From positions 496,001 through 560,000 of the forward strand of contig OZ253953.1 in NCBI GenBank assembly GCA_965267335.1: DNA of 64,000 nt. The letters are read 5' to 3'. A program made the position numbers and the translations under genes. Shown one piece after another: positions 17,601 through 26,044 of this stretch. Source of the DNA: G965267335 sp965267335. Its GTDB lineage: Bacteria; Bacteroidota; Bacteroidia; Cytophagales; JAAEPT01. The notes beneath the pieces were generated by a model. That model searched no databases, was not told the DNA's origin, and saw only the letters and a program-made list of their open reading frames with translations. Position 1 is the stretch's first letter; each line of letters begins with the position of its first letter.

Positions 17601-18077
17601 GTAAAAGACAAAATTGATCAGCAGATTGATAATGCCTGCGACAAAGTAAAACCTAAAGCCGATAAAATCAGGTCTGACGCTGACAAAGAAGCAGCCGACA
17701 TTCGCAAAAAAGCGAAAATCGAAGCGGATGGTGTAAGAGCTACCGGGCAACAAACTGCTAAATCTTTAAGAGATGAGGGGGCGAAAGCCGCTCAGAAGAT
17801 TCGTGACGAAGCAGAATCTCAGGCGCAGCAAACAGAGAACAGCGCTAAGAATCCTTTGGAGAAGAAGGCGAAGAAAATTGCAGCTGATAAAATCCGTCAG
17901 GAAGGAGAAAAGAAAGCCAAGGCTGCAGAAGAGGAATTTGAGAAGAAAGCGGTCGCTGCGGAGGAAAAAGCAAACAACACTGCTCAGGGTATAGAAGATA
18001 AAGCGGAAGACGCTGCTTCTAAAATCGAATCCACAGCTGATAAGCAAATTCAGGATTTGATGAAAGAGTGTAATTAG
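14691..18077 (+). CDS. AsmA family protein with long coiled-coil tail
   Basis: An 1128-residue inner-membrane-anchored protein. After a strongly basic start (KKRRNRTKKKRT) comes one membrane helix (about 22-43) and a large periplasmic region with AsmA features: DLTLWSNFPNVTLEMNNFGV near residue 72, many LSGxLxFK-type beta repeats, and an AsmA_2-like end (PIKVQGKSGLAGDIDYKMGTD). AsmA proteins are thought to bridge inner and outer membranes and carry phospholipids. The last 170 residues are an Ala/Lys/Glu/Asp-rich coiled coil of KDK, DADK and AEE repeats, unusual as an AsmA ending. A terminator follows. Confidence 0.88.
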   Translation: MFGKKRRNRTKKKRTIVQKILRFLMFTVLSLVLLVVAAAIIIPAFFTDDIVNAVREEVNTTIDAELYLDGDDVDLTLWSNFPNVTLEMNNFGVVGKGEFEGDTLVAADKFKVEIDIWSLFGDKFKINGIYLDRPLIQGLVTKDGKANWDIALPDTTTVEEGEEPTEAGSPFEFKIDEWSITKGRLLYDDRQGDTYVEINGLTHSGTGDFEADLTDLETHTIFEEFIVASGGVTYFPRNYFNMNLIVAMSEGYTKFEFKDNRVQLNEFVTEFSGGIKMDTTTGNTEFTKFKIEAKETAFKNILSLVPGMYTESFDALKTSGTLAFKTELDGTLEASGERIPALGFMLNVGDGSFQYPDLPSKVSKINVDLNVENKDGILDNTVVNLKKFSMLMGSNPISATALIEGLSNMNIDATTNATLNLAELTSIYPIEGVKMKGIFTLNGTAKGQYNDQGAIPAVTAKMGMDKGYVKADGFDKALEDLTFDSKFSLASMDMTSGKFDLNKFNMVMDEDEFSAEFHVDDLEAINFNGNFQGIVDLDKIMAMFPIEGMELGGKFIIEDISTEGNLAAIEEERYGDIPTSGSVAIDKFKYFDETLVPGPITIETGKMIFTPKDIKLKDTRGMMSKSDFSTQGSIDNYMGYLFSESDTVLKGNLTLVSKFFDLDEWMYMYMGGEAPTEAQQEAALAEVTPTSEEEPLEVYPLPRNINFRFSTVVNEVKYSTAPLTDVAGTVIMKDGAVYLNGMRFNMYGGRFISNGYYSTQNPAKPEYSFDMKIDKMQFQDAYKAFAVAKKYLPQTKDIEGAFSSDFKISGSLAKDYMPNFDDLNMDGLFNIHQAKAKDSKLMKAVQKAGVKGAEDDITIENTLVKANIKDGYVHFQPFDFKAGNIPIKVQGKSGLAGDIDYKMGTDVPAGALGSALNSQLTKWGVPQTNAADKIHLDFGVTGTHKNPKVKLLTAGGKDIKDQVKDKIKDEVKDKIDQQIDNACDKVKPKADKIRSDADKEAADIRKKAKIEADGVRATGQQTAKSLRDEGAKAAQKIRDEAESQAQQTENSAKNPLEKKAKKIAADKIRQEGEKKAKAAEEEFEKKAVAAEEKANNTAQGIEDKAEDAASKIESTADKQIQDLMKECN

Positions 18078-18105
18078 GACTTGAAAGCATCTTAGTTAAA
18101 AGTTT

Positions 18106-18132
18106 AAGGGGCCTGTATGCGGCCCCTTTTTT
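18106..18132 (+). terminator. Rho-independent terminator after AsmA gene
   Basis: The stem ggggcc / ggcccc (extended by two A-T pairs) closes a 7-base loop and is followed by a run of T. It lies 29 bases after the AsmA stop. Confidence 0.85.
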
Positions 18133-18263
18133 ATTTCGCGCCCTAATTCGATTGCTTTTAAAGCGTTAGATTCAGCTGCTCAATTGATAAATAATAAGCG
18201 CAATAAGCCACGCTAGACTCCTGTTAATTTGGATGTTTCAGTAATTATGTTTTGATTCTTATT

Positions 18264-19262
18264 ATGTCCAATAGTAAATACAACCTATTGAGAGCCCTTA
18301 CCTTATTCTTATTTACTACACTTATCCTAAGCTGTAGTAAGGAACCACTCGGTGTTGAAGAGGAAACCACAAAAGTGGATCAGATTCAAAAGTTTGAACC
18401 TGACAGCAACGAAGTAATTTTAGTGATCGGGCAATCCGATACGACTATGATGAGTGACTATGTCGCTGCCGCTGGCCGTACACCGGGAGGGTTCATGTTC
18501 TATATCAATCTTGTTAACCCGACTTCAGAACTCAACAAAATCAAAACCTATCTGCAGCAATACACAAATGTTGTTGTACAAATCGGCATCTGGACAGGGG
18601 CTGATTTCGCACCAGGTCAGGAACTAAGCTATATTGAAAACGGCAACCGGGATATTCAAATTCGAGAATTGGCCGATTGGTGTAAAGACTTGAACAGACC
18701 TGTCTTTTTACGCTTCGGATATGAATTTGACGGTAATCATAACGCCTATCCTCCGGAAGTATATAAATCTGCTTACAAACGATTTGCAGATATTATGCGG
18801 GATGAAGGAGTTGATAATGTAGCTTATGTATGGCATTCATATGCCGCCCCCGGCTACAACGGTCATGAAATTGAAGACTGGTATCCTGGTGATGATTATG
18901 TTGACTGGATGGGAGTTTCCGTATTCGGCCAGGGTTACAATAATCTTGACTACAACCTGTATGAATACAATATGCGTCAGTTTGCTATCGAAAAGGATAA
19001 ACCGGTTATGCTGGCTGAATCGGCCTCAATAGAAGTGGATTCCATTACGGAGAACACCTGGAACACCTGGTTTACAAATACCCTCAACTGGTGTAATGAC
19101 AACGATGAAATAAAGATGCTCTGCTATATCAATACCGATTGGGATGGTAGTTGGGGTGACACCCGCATTGAAAGAAACCCAACTGTCCTAGGTTGGTGGC
19201 TGGATGCTACTGAGGATTATTTGCAATCAGGAGATTCCCTCTATTCACAGATAGGGTTTTGA
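18264..19262 (+). CDS. GH26-like glycoside hydrolase lipoprotein
   Basis: A 332-residue lipoprotein (lipobox LILSC, Cys 24) with a TIM-barrel glycosidase pattern. ATG 18264 is preferred over TTG 18252, as it directly opens the signal peptide. Clan GH-A features are visible: PVFLRFGYEFDG with the likely acid/base Glu 154, and KPVMLAESAS with the likely nucleophile Glu 252; VDWMGVSVFGQG lies between them. The RFxYExDG wording is closest to GH26 beta-mannanase-like enzymes. Mannan or another beta-glycan is a guess for substrate. It stands alone with no SusC/SusD genes nearby. Confidence 0.78.
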   Translation: MSNSKYNLLRALTLFLFTTLILSCSKEPLGVEEETTKVDQIQKFEPDSNEVILVIGQSDTTMMSDYVAAAGRTPGGFMFYINLVNPTSELNKIKTYLQQYTNVVVQIGIWTGADFAPGQELSYIENGNRDIQIRELADWCKDLNRPVFLRFGYEFDGNHNAYPPEVYKSAYKRFADIMRDEGVDNVAYVWHSYAAPGYNGHEIEDWYPGDDYVDWMGVSVFGQGYNNLDYNLYEYNMRQFAIEKDKPVMLAESASIEVDSITENTWNTWFTNTLNWCNDNDEIKMLCYINTDWDGSWGDTRIERNPTVLGWWLDATEDYLQSGDSLYSQIGF

Positions 19263-19305
19263 AAACTAAGATTGTAACAATACTGCATTAGAGCGTTATT
19301 GTTTC

Positions 19306-19647
19306 ATGAAAAGTTTATTGGCCTGGTTACTACTATTGTTTTGTACTGACTCTGTTTCAGCACAGAACTATAAGATATTCTTTAACGGAAGGGATGATTC
19401 AACTCATGTATACAACAACGACACATTGACCATAGAATTGAAAGGAGATACTACGAACTTAAAGGGTATGGTGGTCTGGCTGGCTCGAAAACACAGAGCT
19501 ATAAACAAACAAATCATTACTGGTTTCTATTTTGAACTGGCCCCGTTGTGGCGCATTTTCCCAGGCGACCGACTAGTTGTATGTCCTCTTTCTAAGAATG
19601 ATGAGTCGATAGAACCTCCTACTAATTTCTATTTTATTACAAACTGA
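19306..19647 (+). CDS. Small exported protein of unknown function
   Basis: A 113-residue protein with a signal peptide ending CTDSVSAQ (cleavage after about residue 19). The mature part is a short beta-rich domain with VYNNDTLTIELKGDTTNL and GDRLVVCPLS. I do not recognise the family. It starts 43 bases after the GH26-like gene on the same strand and ends 12 bases from the convergent CAP-domain gene, so co-transcription with the glycosidase is possible. Confidence 0.65.
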   Translation: MKSLLAWLLLLFCTDSVSAQNYKIFFNGRDDSTHVYNNDTLTIELKGDTTNLKGMVVWLARKHRAINKQIITGFYFELAPLWRIFPGDRLVVCPLSKNDESIEPPTNFYFITN

Positions 19648-19659
19648 GGATTAACGAAA

Positions 19660-22203
19660 CTAATACTTCGTTGCATAATTCGAACCTCCACAAACCTCAC
19701 AATACTTTTTTCGAAGGGGTTCATATTCGAAAGCCTGGAAGCTAATATTATGAGGACCCACAAAGAGGTCGCACCAGTCTTTTCTACCCAACTCTTCATC
19801 GGCTGCCATTAGTCTCAAGTAATAAGCATAATTGATATCATCAGGATCAGGAGGCACATGCTCAAAAGCTAGTTTCAGATATATTTTCAGACCGTCCTTA
19901 TTATCTCCACCGGATCGCATCAATGGTTCAAGAATTTGAAAAGCCCGCTTACTCCTGCCATAATAAAGAAGCGTACTCGCTAGTCTGGACAGGGTATCCA
20001 GATCATTGGAGGTCGAATATAATCTGTCAATACCATCCACCATTTCATCCATTAGTTTCATTGCTTTTTCATTTTTACCAAATTGATGATAATAATGTGC
20101 TGCTTTGATATCGAGCGCTTCCTCCATTTCCTTGAAGTTTCCAACACCTTTTTTTTCCGTAAGCTTCTTGAATTCAGCCTTTATTTTACTCGACTTAAAG
20201 TCTTTGTCATAAGTATGGATGCCCCAATGATTTACTGAAAAAGCAAAGTGATTGTAAATGTGCTTGGGATCCGGATTCTTGATTTCGGTCGCGATATACT
20301 TGAGTTTATCGTAGAATTCTTTCAATATTTCTTCATTGTGCTTGTGCTGATAGATGTATGTATACTCATACCAAGCCTGATTATTCATTATCCTTGCCAA
20401 CTCTGGTTTATGTGCAATATGACTAATCTTAATAAAAGGATTCGGGTCAGCTTCTACATCAATTGCATAATCAAGTATGGTATGCTGTAGCTTCTCGGTC
20501 TCCACGATGAGATTGGTATCTGTAATCTCATAGCTTGCCAGGAAATCAAGCTGATGGTGATACTCCTCGAATAACTTTTGCAGTGTATCATGATAATGAA
20601 TGATGTCAAATTTGACATACAAGCTATTCCAAAGTTCATCTGCATACTTTTTGCCATACTGAGCTTGCTTAAGCATATCACTCAATTCCTCTCTAGGCAC
20701 ATTCATCAAAGCAGAGTCCTGATTTTCCTCAATGAGTTTGTCCAATTTATCCCAATCTGTCTCCTCTTTTTGTGAAATTTTGATGTCAGTATAAATGGTC
20801 TTTTTCAGGGTATCTATCAATGACTTTTGTGCTTCTTTATATTTCTCGGGCATTGAGCCGCGCAGTGGCACAGCAGGCTGGTAGAATGTCAAATCTATTT
20901 TGGTATAAGCATAATTTTCTGTCTTCGTGTTGATCGCATCATTAATAGCATGGATGTCTTTCGAAGTAAAATTAAACTCTCCTTTATCCAGTGGGATTTC
21001 ATGGTTTAACGTATCAAAGTGAAAATGGTAGTCATAAGGCTCTTTTCTGAAGTCCGGTTTTAGCTCAAGTGGTGTAAACAGGGCCAATGGATTACCGGTA
21101 AAAGAATCGAAATGTTTCTTGATGGAAATTTTCTTATTGGCAATTAACCAAACATTCCATTCGTAATAGCCTGCTACGTGTGGAATTTGACCCATGAAAA
21201 GCTTCCAGACCTTTCGCTTCTCATTGATCCCGTTCAGTATTAACTCTCCAAACTTCGGGTTTAAGATTGTCCCACTAAAAACACTTTTTCCGTTCCTCTT
21301 GGACGGTCGCATGAAGTAATCCGGGTTTCCACAATGGTATTGTTCGTAATCAACCAGTTCCAGTATTAATCCATTCTTGTGGTGTTCAAAAATTCTCTTG
21401 ATCTGATCAATGTCACGAGTTTGTAGATAGACACCTCCCCTTTCTTCAATAACCTGGAATTGAATGTCTTCAAAATCCTGTTGATAGTCTTCGTAGACTG
21501 ATTTCGAAGTGGCTACTTTCAACTTCTGTGGATACTCAAATGATGGAACATTCTTGGCCGCCCTGAAGTCATTAGGCACCTCATACATTTCAAACGAGGA
21601 ATAAGGGAAAAATCTCTTGTACTCTGTAAAATGATATTTCAGGTAAGGCTTTCCTAACATACATACCACCATCATGTGATCATTTACCCGGTTTAGTTTT
21701 ATAGCACAACCGATCGTAACATGTTTAGGGTTGATAATTTTATTATATATCTGAGTGTTGTGAGTCCACTTGTATACGATGTAGTTAGCTACCGCCCCAT
21801 AAGTTTTTAGCTCAACTTTGTCCCCGGGTTTGGCTTTTTTGCCTAATTTCTGAACCTTGGTGTGAATGTAGACATCACCCAGCAGTTCATCGAGGAAGTA
21901 GTTCTTGCCTCCATAATAGCGTACGCGCGCTTCAGGTGTTTCCTTGTTTTTATCTACTTCATGGTGGGTTGATTTGTCGGATTTGGCGCAGTATTCTGCA
22001 TGATCGCGCGCAGCAACATATAACAAAGAGTCGTTTGCCAGTGGATGGATACCATTTTCTTGGCGGACACTGTCCAACTTGGTTTTTACCAGGTGCTCCA
22101 GGAATACCAGATTTGGGTTCCGGAGTTTTACATATGAATCCGGGGACTGACCGAAGCAAAATTGGGTGATGAAAATTAGTAGTGGTAATAAGAATTTGCT
22201 CAT
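19660..22203 (-). CDS. CAP-domain protein with C-terminal helical repeats
   Basis: An 847-residue exported protein (signal peptide ending FCFGQS). The N-terminal 40-180 region is a CAP (SCP/PR-1) domain: LDSVRQENGIHPLANDSLL, ARDHAEYCAKSDKSTHH with the conserved His, and KWTHNTQIYNKIINPKHVTIGCAIK with the second His. The middle is a beta-rich region without recognised family. The last 250 residues are helical and TPR-like (EKAMKLMDEMVDGIDRLY, YGRSKRAFQILEPLMRSGG). CAP proteins act outside the cytoplasm and may bind lipids or peptides; the combination with helical repeats is uncommon. Confidence 0.8.
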   Translation of the reverse strand: MSKFLLPLLIFITQFCFGQSPDSYVKLRNPNLVFLEHLVKTKLDSVRQENGIHPLANDSLLYVAARDHAEYCAKSDKSTHHEVDKNKETPEARVRYYGGKNYFLDELLGDVYIHTKVQKLGKKAKPGDKVELKTYGAVANYIVYKWTHNTQIYNKIINPKHVTIGCAIKLNRVNDHMMVVCMLGKPYLKYHFTEYKRFFPYSSFEMYEVPNDFRAAKNVPSFEYPQKLKVATSKSVYEDYQQDFEDIQFQVIEERGGVYLQTRDIDQIKRIFEHHKNGLILELVDYEQYHCGNPDYFMRPSKRNGKSVFSGTILNPKFGELILNGINEKRKVWKLFMGQIPHVAGYYEWNVWLIANKKISIKKHFDSFTGNPLALFTPLELKPDFRKEPYDYHFHFDTLNHEIPLDKGEFNFTSKDIHAINDAINTKTENYAYTKIDLTFYQPAVPLRGSMPEKYKEAQKSLIDTLKKTIYTDIKISQKEETDWDKLDKLIEENQDSALMNVPREELSDMLKQAQYGKKYADELWNSLYVKFDIIHYHDTLQKLFEEYHHQLDFLASYEITDTNLIVETEKLQHTILDYAIDVEADPNPFIKISHIAHKPELARIMNNQAWYEYTYIYQHKHNEEILKEFYDKLKYIATEIKNPDPKHIYNHFAFSVNHWGIHTYDKDFKSSKIKAEFKKLTEKKGVGNFKEMEEALDIKAAHYYHQFGKNEKAMKLMDEMVDGIDRLYSTSNDLDTLSRLASTLLYYGRSKRAFQILEPLMRSGGDNKDGLKIYLKLAFEHVPPDPDDINYAYYLRLMAADEELGRKDWCDLFVGPHNISFQAFEYEPLRKKYCEVCGGSNYATKY

Positions 22204-22278
22204 AGCAAAGAGGAAGTATGATTTCGCTCAAGTCATAAATTAAGCAAATTCTTAAAATTTTCTTACCGTCAGTTTAAA

Positions 22279-24555
22279 TTATTCCTTAATGACTGACTTA
22301 TCACTCTTTTTTCGGTCTGATTTATTCATCTTCCGATACCCTTCTTTACCCCGGTCAAGGAATTTGACAAACTTATCTACATCCGGATCATATCCGCGCA
22401 CATAGGTAAATACTTTGAGCTGAGTCGAATCTTTTGTAGAGGCAATTTCATCAAAACCTACTACCATATATGAAGGTTGTTCAGCAACATTGAACTTCGT
22501 ATAACCAAGGTCGAAGTTTTGCTTTCCCAAGGTCGTGATTAGGTCTCCGTCACTTTTTCTTTTATACCATTCCGCCTCAGGAAGCGCTATTTCCTTATCA
22601 TCAACATAGATAGCAACTACTATAAAATCCTCTTTTAACCTGTTGTATACTGAAGGATCAGTCCAAACGTTGTTCTCCATTTGTCTGCAATTAGCGCAGC
22701 TGTGCCCAGTAAAGTCAATAAACATAGGTTTGCCTTGTTCTCTGGAACAGCAAATAGCTTCTCTGAGGTCAAAATAGCCCTGCAGACCATGGGGAAGATG
22801 CAATGTTTCTGCATATCTCCTTTCTTTGCTACAGACGCCAGGGTAAAAATCCGAACTTCCTCCATCTCTTATAATTCTGGCCAGGTCAAAGTCCTGCGTA
22901 GTAAGTGGTGGAAAGATACCCGACCATGATTTCAATGGTGCTCCAAAGAGACCTGGAATCATATAGACTACAAAGATTAATGGAAAGAGTGCAACGATAA
23001 ACCTGGCTACCCCTAATTTTTCTATTGGGCTATCGTGTGGGAATCTCAGTTTTCCCAGAAGATAGATTCCCATAATAAGGAAAATCACGATCCAGATTGA
23101 TAAGAACACCTCTCTGTCCAAAAGGTGCCAGTGGTACGCCTGATCTGCATTACTAAGAAATTTGAATCCCAAAGCTAATTCTAGTAGACCAAGGACAACT
23201 TTTACAGTGTTCAACCAGCCACCGGATTTGGGTAATGACTGAAGCCACTGCGGAAATATAGCGAATAAAGTAAATGGCAAGGCCAGGGCAAGACTAAAAC
23301 CAAACATTCCAATAATTGGTTTTAACCAGGAACCCCCTGCAGACTGAATTAATATTGATCCTGCTATAGGTCCCGTACACGAAAACGAAACAAGGGCCAG
23401 CGTAAAAGCCATGAAGAAAATTCCAATTAAGCCCCCTTTGTCACCTTGCCTATCCATTTTGTTGACAAAACGATGTGGGATTGTCAACTCAAACATACCC
23501 AGAAACGACAGTGCAAAAATGAAAAAGATGGTAAAGAAAATTATGTTTATCCAGCCGGTCGAAAGTTCATTGGCCGCATCGACTCCTAATATCTTAGAAA
23601 AGAGCAAGCCTATCAGCGTATAGATGACTATGATAGAAACACCATAGATAAACGCTTTTCTGATACCTGCCCCTTTTGATCCAGACTGTTTTGTAAAAAA
23701 GGTCACAGTCATCGGTATGAGCGGGAATACACATGGCGTCAAAAGGGCCACAAACCCTGAAAGAAATGACACCCAAAAAAACAACCAAAGGCCACCTTCC
23801 TGATCGGTTGGTGGGGCACCCTCAACGAAAATATCATCCCAACCAGCTCTCCTTTCCATATCGCATTCACCTGTGTAGGACTTTCGGGCATCCGGTTGGC
23901 TGAGTGCTAAAAGAGAGTCTACTTTGGTGTTCAGGTCGTTGCAACAGTTACAATTCGAAGAACTATTCCCTTTATTGTCCTGAGCTACGCTCTCAACATT
24001 CGGCTCATCTTTACTTCCTGTTTTTTCCGGATTGGTCTCTTTGATTACGGGGTCCTTTTGGGGCGTCACTTCTGTCTGTGCGAGTTCGATTTCTACCTCC
24101 CACGTTCCATCAACTTGTAAACACACACCGTTATCCTCACAAATCTGTCCTTCGTAGGTTCCTGTCACTTTACCGGATTCAGATATACTTACAGGTAAAA
24201 CAAACTTTCCTTTCTTTTCAAAAAATTTGACTTCACAGCCAAATATATCATCCATCTCTACATGTGGATTGACTGCTTTTAGTGGGCCAGAAGGTTGTAC
24301 ATTGCTTGATTCATCGACCGAAACTTCAAACTTGATAGGGTCACAATTGAAATCATTGGCGTACAAATGCCACCCTTTATCTATATCAACGTCAAGCGTT
24401 ATTTGAACCTCATCTCCTTTTTGAATCTTCGCTTTTTCAACGCTGGCCTTTACGCGTATATCCCCTGATTTTTGAGGAGGTTGACCAAAATTAAACTGTG
24501 CAAAACTCGCAACAGTCATTCCCAACAGTGCTATAAGTAAGAAATATCTCTTCAT
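22279..24555 (-). CDS. dsbD: Thiol:disulfide interchange protein DsbD, Bacteroidota type
   Basis: A 758-residue transmembrane reductant carrier moving electrons from cytoplasmic thioredoxin to periplasmic disulfide proteins. After the signal peptide comes the N-terminal domain (about 25-180) with the Cys pair in CEDNGVC. The membrane core (about 258-540) contains the LTPCVFPLIPMTV and FSCTGP helices with the two redox Cys. A C-terminal thioredoxin domain carries GHSCANCRQ. A Cys-rich linker (VCSKERRYAETLHLPHGLQG) precedes it. This matches Bacteroides-type DsbD, which is longer than E. coli DsbD (about 560). It is monocistronic. Confidence 0.92.
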   Translation of the reverse strand: MKRYFLLIALLGMTVASFAQFNFGQPPQKSGDIRVKASVEKAKIQKGDEVQITLDVDIDKGWHLYANDFNCDPIKFEVSVDESSNVQPSGPLKAVNPHVEMDDIFGCEVKFFEKKGKFVLPVSISESGKVTGTYEGQICEDNGVCLQVDGTWEVEIELAQTEVTPQKDPVIKETNPEKTGSKDEPNVESVAQDNKGNSSSNCNCCNDLNTKVDSLLALSQPDARKSYTGECDMERRAGWDDIFVEGAPPTDQEGGLWLFFWVSFLSGFVALLTPCVFPLIPMTVTFFTKQSGSKGAGIRKAFIYGVSIIVIYTLIGLLFSKILGVDAANELSTGWINIIFFTIFFIFALSFLGMFELTIPHRFVNKMDRQGDKGGLIGIFFMAFTLALVSFSCTGPIAGSILIQSAGGSWLKPIIGMFGFSLALALPFTLFAIFPQWLQSLPKSGGWLNTVKVVLGLLELALGFKFLSNADQAYHWHLLDREVFLSIWIVIFLIMGIYLLGKLRFPHDSPIEKLGVARFIVALFPLIFVVYMIPGLFGAPLKSWSGIFPPLTTQDFDLARIIRDGGSSDFYPGVCSKERRYAETLHLPHGLQGYFDLREAICCSREQGKPMFIDFTGHSCANCRQMENNVWTDPSVYNRLKEDFIVVAIYVDDKEIALPEAEWYKRKSDGDLITTLGKQNFDLGYTKFNVAEQPSYMVVGFDEIASTKDSTQLKVFTYVRGYDPDVDKFVKFLDRGKEGYRKMNKSDRKKSDKSVIKE

Positions 24556-24672
24556 GTTAATTTCATCTTAATCTTACATTCACACACAACGCAGTTTCAA
24601 TAATACTTATTCAATAATGAATGACAAAAACGTTTTATCTCTTTAACAAGATATTAACAAGTACAACTCACT

Positions 24673-26043
24673 CTAGGAATTGTTCGACATAAGTTCAGCA
24701 TAATACTTATAAAACCGACAAATCGTTTCTATTCCTATTTTAAAATTAAAGATTCCGTAGCTTTCGTTAGGTGAGTGTATCGCATCTTCATCCAGGCCAA
24801 ACCCCATCAAAACGGTTTTTAGGCCGAGTTCCTTTTCAAAGAGGGCCACGATAGGAATACTACCTCCTTCTCTCATGGGAATAGGGTCCTTGCCAAAGGA
24901 ATCTCGCATTGCATTACTTGCTGCTTTATAGGCCACACTGTCAGTCGGAGTTACCGCTGGTTCACCACCGTGATGTGGCGTCACTTCAACTTTCACTGAA
25001 GTAGGAGCAATTGACTCAAAATGTTTTGTAAACTTCTCTGTGATCTCTTCGGAAGATTGATTCGGTACCAATCGCATGGATATCTTCGCCTGAGCAATAG
25101 AGGGCAAAACTGTTTTAGCGCCCTGGCCAATATAACCTCCCCATATTCCGTTTACATCAAGTGTTGGTCGTATGGCAACTCGCTCAAGAGTTGTATACCC
25201 CTTTTCACCATCCAGTTCATTCACACCAATACTTTTCTTATAGGCATCCTCATCAAACGGTGCTTTAGCCATCTCTGCTCTTTCCTCGGGGCTGACTTCC
25301 GCCACATTGTCATAAAAACCCGGAATGGTAACTTTATTGTTTTCATCTTTCAATGAAGCGATCATTTCACAAAGTACATTTACCGGATTGGCCACCTGTC
25401 CACCAAACATACCTGAGTGTAAATCTTTATCGGGTCCGGTAACTTTAACTTCAACATAGCTAAGACCCCGCAAACCCGTTGTTATGGATGGGTTTTCATT
25501 CGAAAGGATACCTGTATCAGAAATTAGAATTACGTCAGCTTGTAATTTTTCTTTATTAGCAATTACAAAATTTTCAAGGTTATCTGAGCCCACTTCTTCC
25601 TCTCCCTCAAACATAAACTTGATATTGCATGGAATATCTCCGTTTTCCTGAAGCACTTCAAGGGCTTTGATGTGCATATACATCTGGCCCTTATCATCAC
25701 TTGCGCCTCTGGCATATATCTTACCATTTTTAATTACTGGCTCAAATGGTGGAGAGCCCCATAGTTCCAGGGGATCTGGTGGTTGTACATCATAGTGCCC
25801 ATAAACCAAAACCGTTGGCAAGCTTTCATCAATTATCCTATCTCCGTATACAACCGGATAACCTGGCGTCTGAAATATTTCAACGTTTTCGGCACCGGCC
25901 TTACCCAATTTATCCGCCACAAAATCAGCTGCCTCAAATACCGCATCGCTATAAGCTTTATCCGCACTTATTGATGGTATTTTCAGGAAGTTGAAAAGCT
26001 CACTTAAAAACTTTTCCTCGTTCTTTTCTATTATCTCTTTCAT
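24673..26043 (-). CDS. M20 family dipeptidase
   Basis: A 456-residue cytosolic dinuclear-zinc peptidase of the CNDP/DapE-like M20 branch. Metal and catalytic residues are readable: His and Asp in VYGHYDVQPPDP, the bridging Asp in ARGASDDKGQM, the general-base Glu pair in MFEGEEEVGS, Asp in VILISDTGIL and the final His in DEDAIHSPNES. The lid/dimerisation domain includes the DLHSGMFGG segment. It likely cleaves dipeptides or removes short peptides after uptake. One base separates it from the next upstream gene on this strand, so the two are probably co-transcribed. Confidence 0.92.
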   Translation of the reverse strand: MKEIIEKNEEKFLSELFNFLKIPSISADKAYSDAVFEAADFVADKLGKAGAENVEIFQTPGYPVVYGDRIIDESLPTVLVYGHYDVQPPDPLELWGSPPFEPVIKNGKIYARGASDDKGQMYMHIKALEVLQENGDIPCNIKFMFEGEEEVGSDNLENFVIANKEKLQADVILISDTGILSNENPSITTGLRGLSYVEVKVTGPDKDLHSGMFGGQVANPVNVLCEMIASLKDENNKVTIPGFYDNVAEVSPEERAEMAKAPFDEDAYKKSIGVNELDGEKGYTTLERVAIRPTLDVNGIWGGYIGQGAKTVLPSIAQAKISMRLVPNQSSEEITEKFTKHFESIAPTSVKVEVTPHHGGEPAVTPTDSVAYKAASNAMRDSFGKDPIPMREGGSIPIVALFEKELGLKTVLMGFGLDEDAIHSPNESYGIFNFKIGIETICRFYKYYAELMSNNS

Positions 26044-26044
26044 A

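Noticed and set aside
17766..18047. Opposite-strand and shifted frames over the AsmA coiled-coil tail
   Set aside because: They are shadows produced by the repetitive, lysine-rich coding sequence, giving Phe/Leu- or Arg-rich artefacts.
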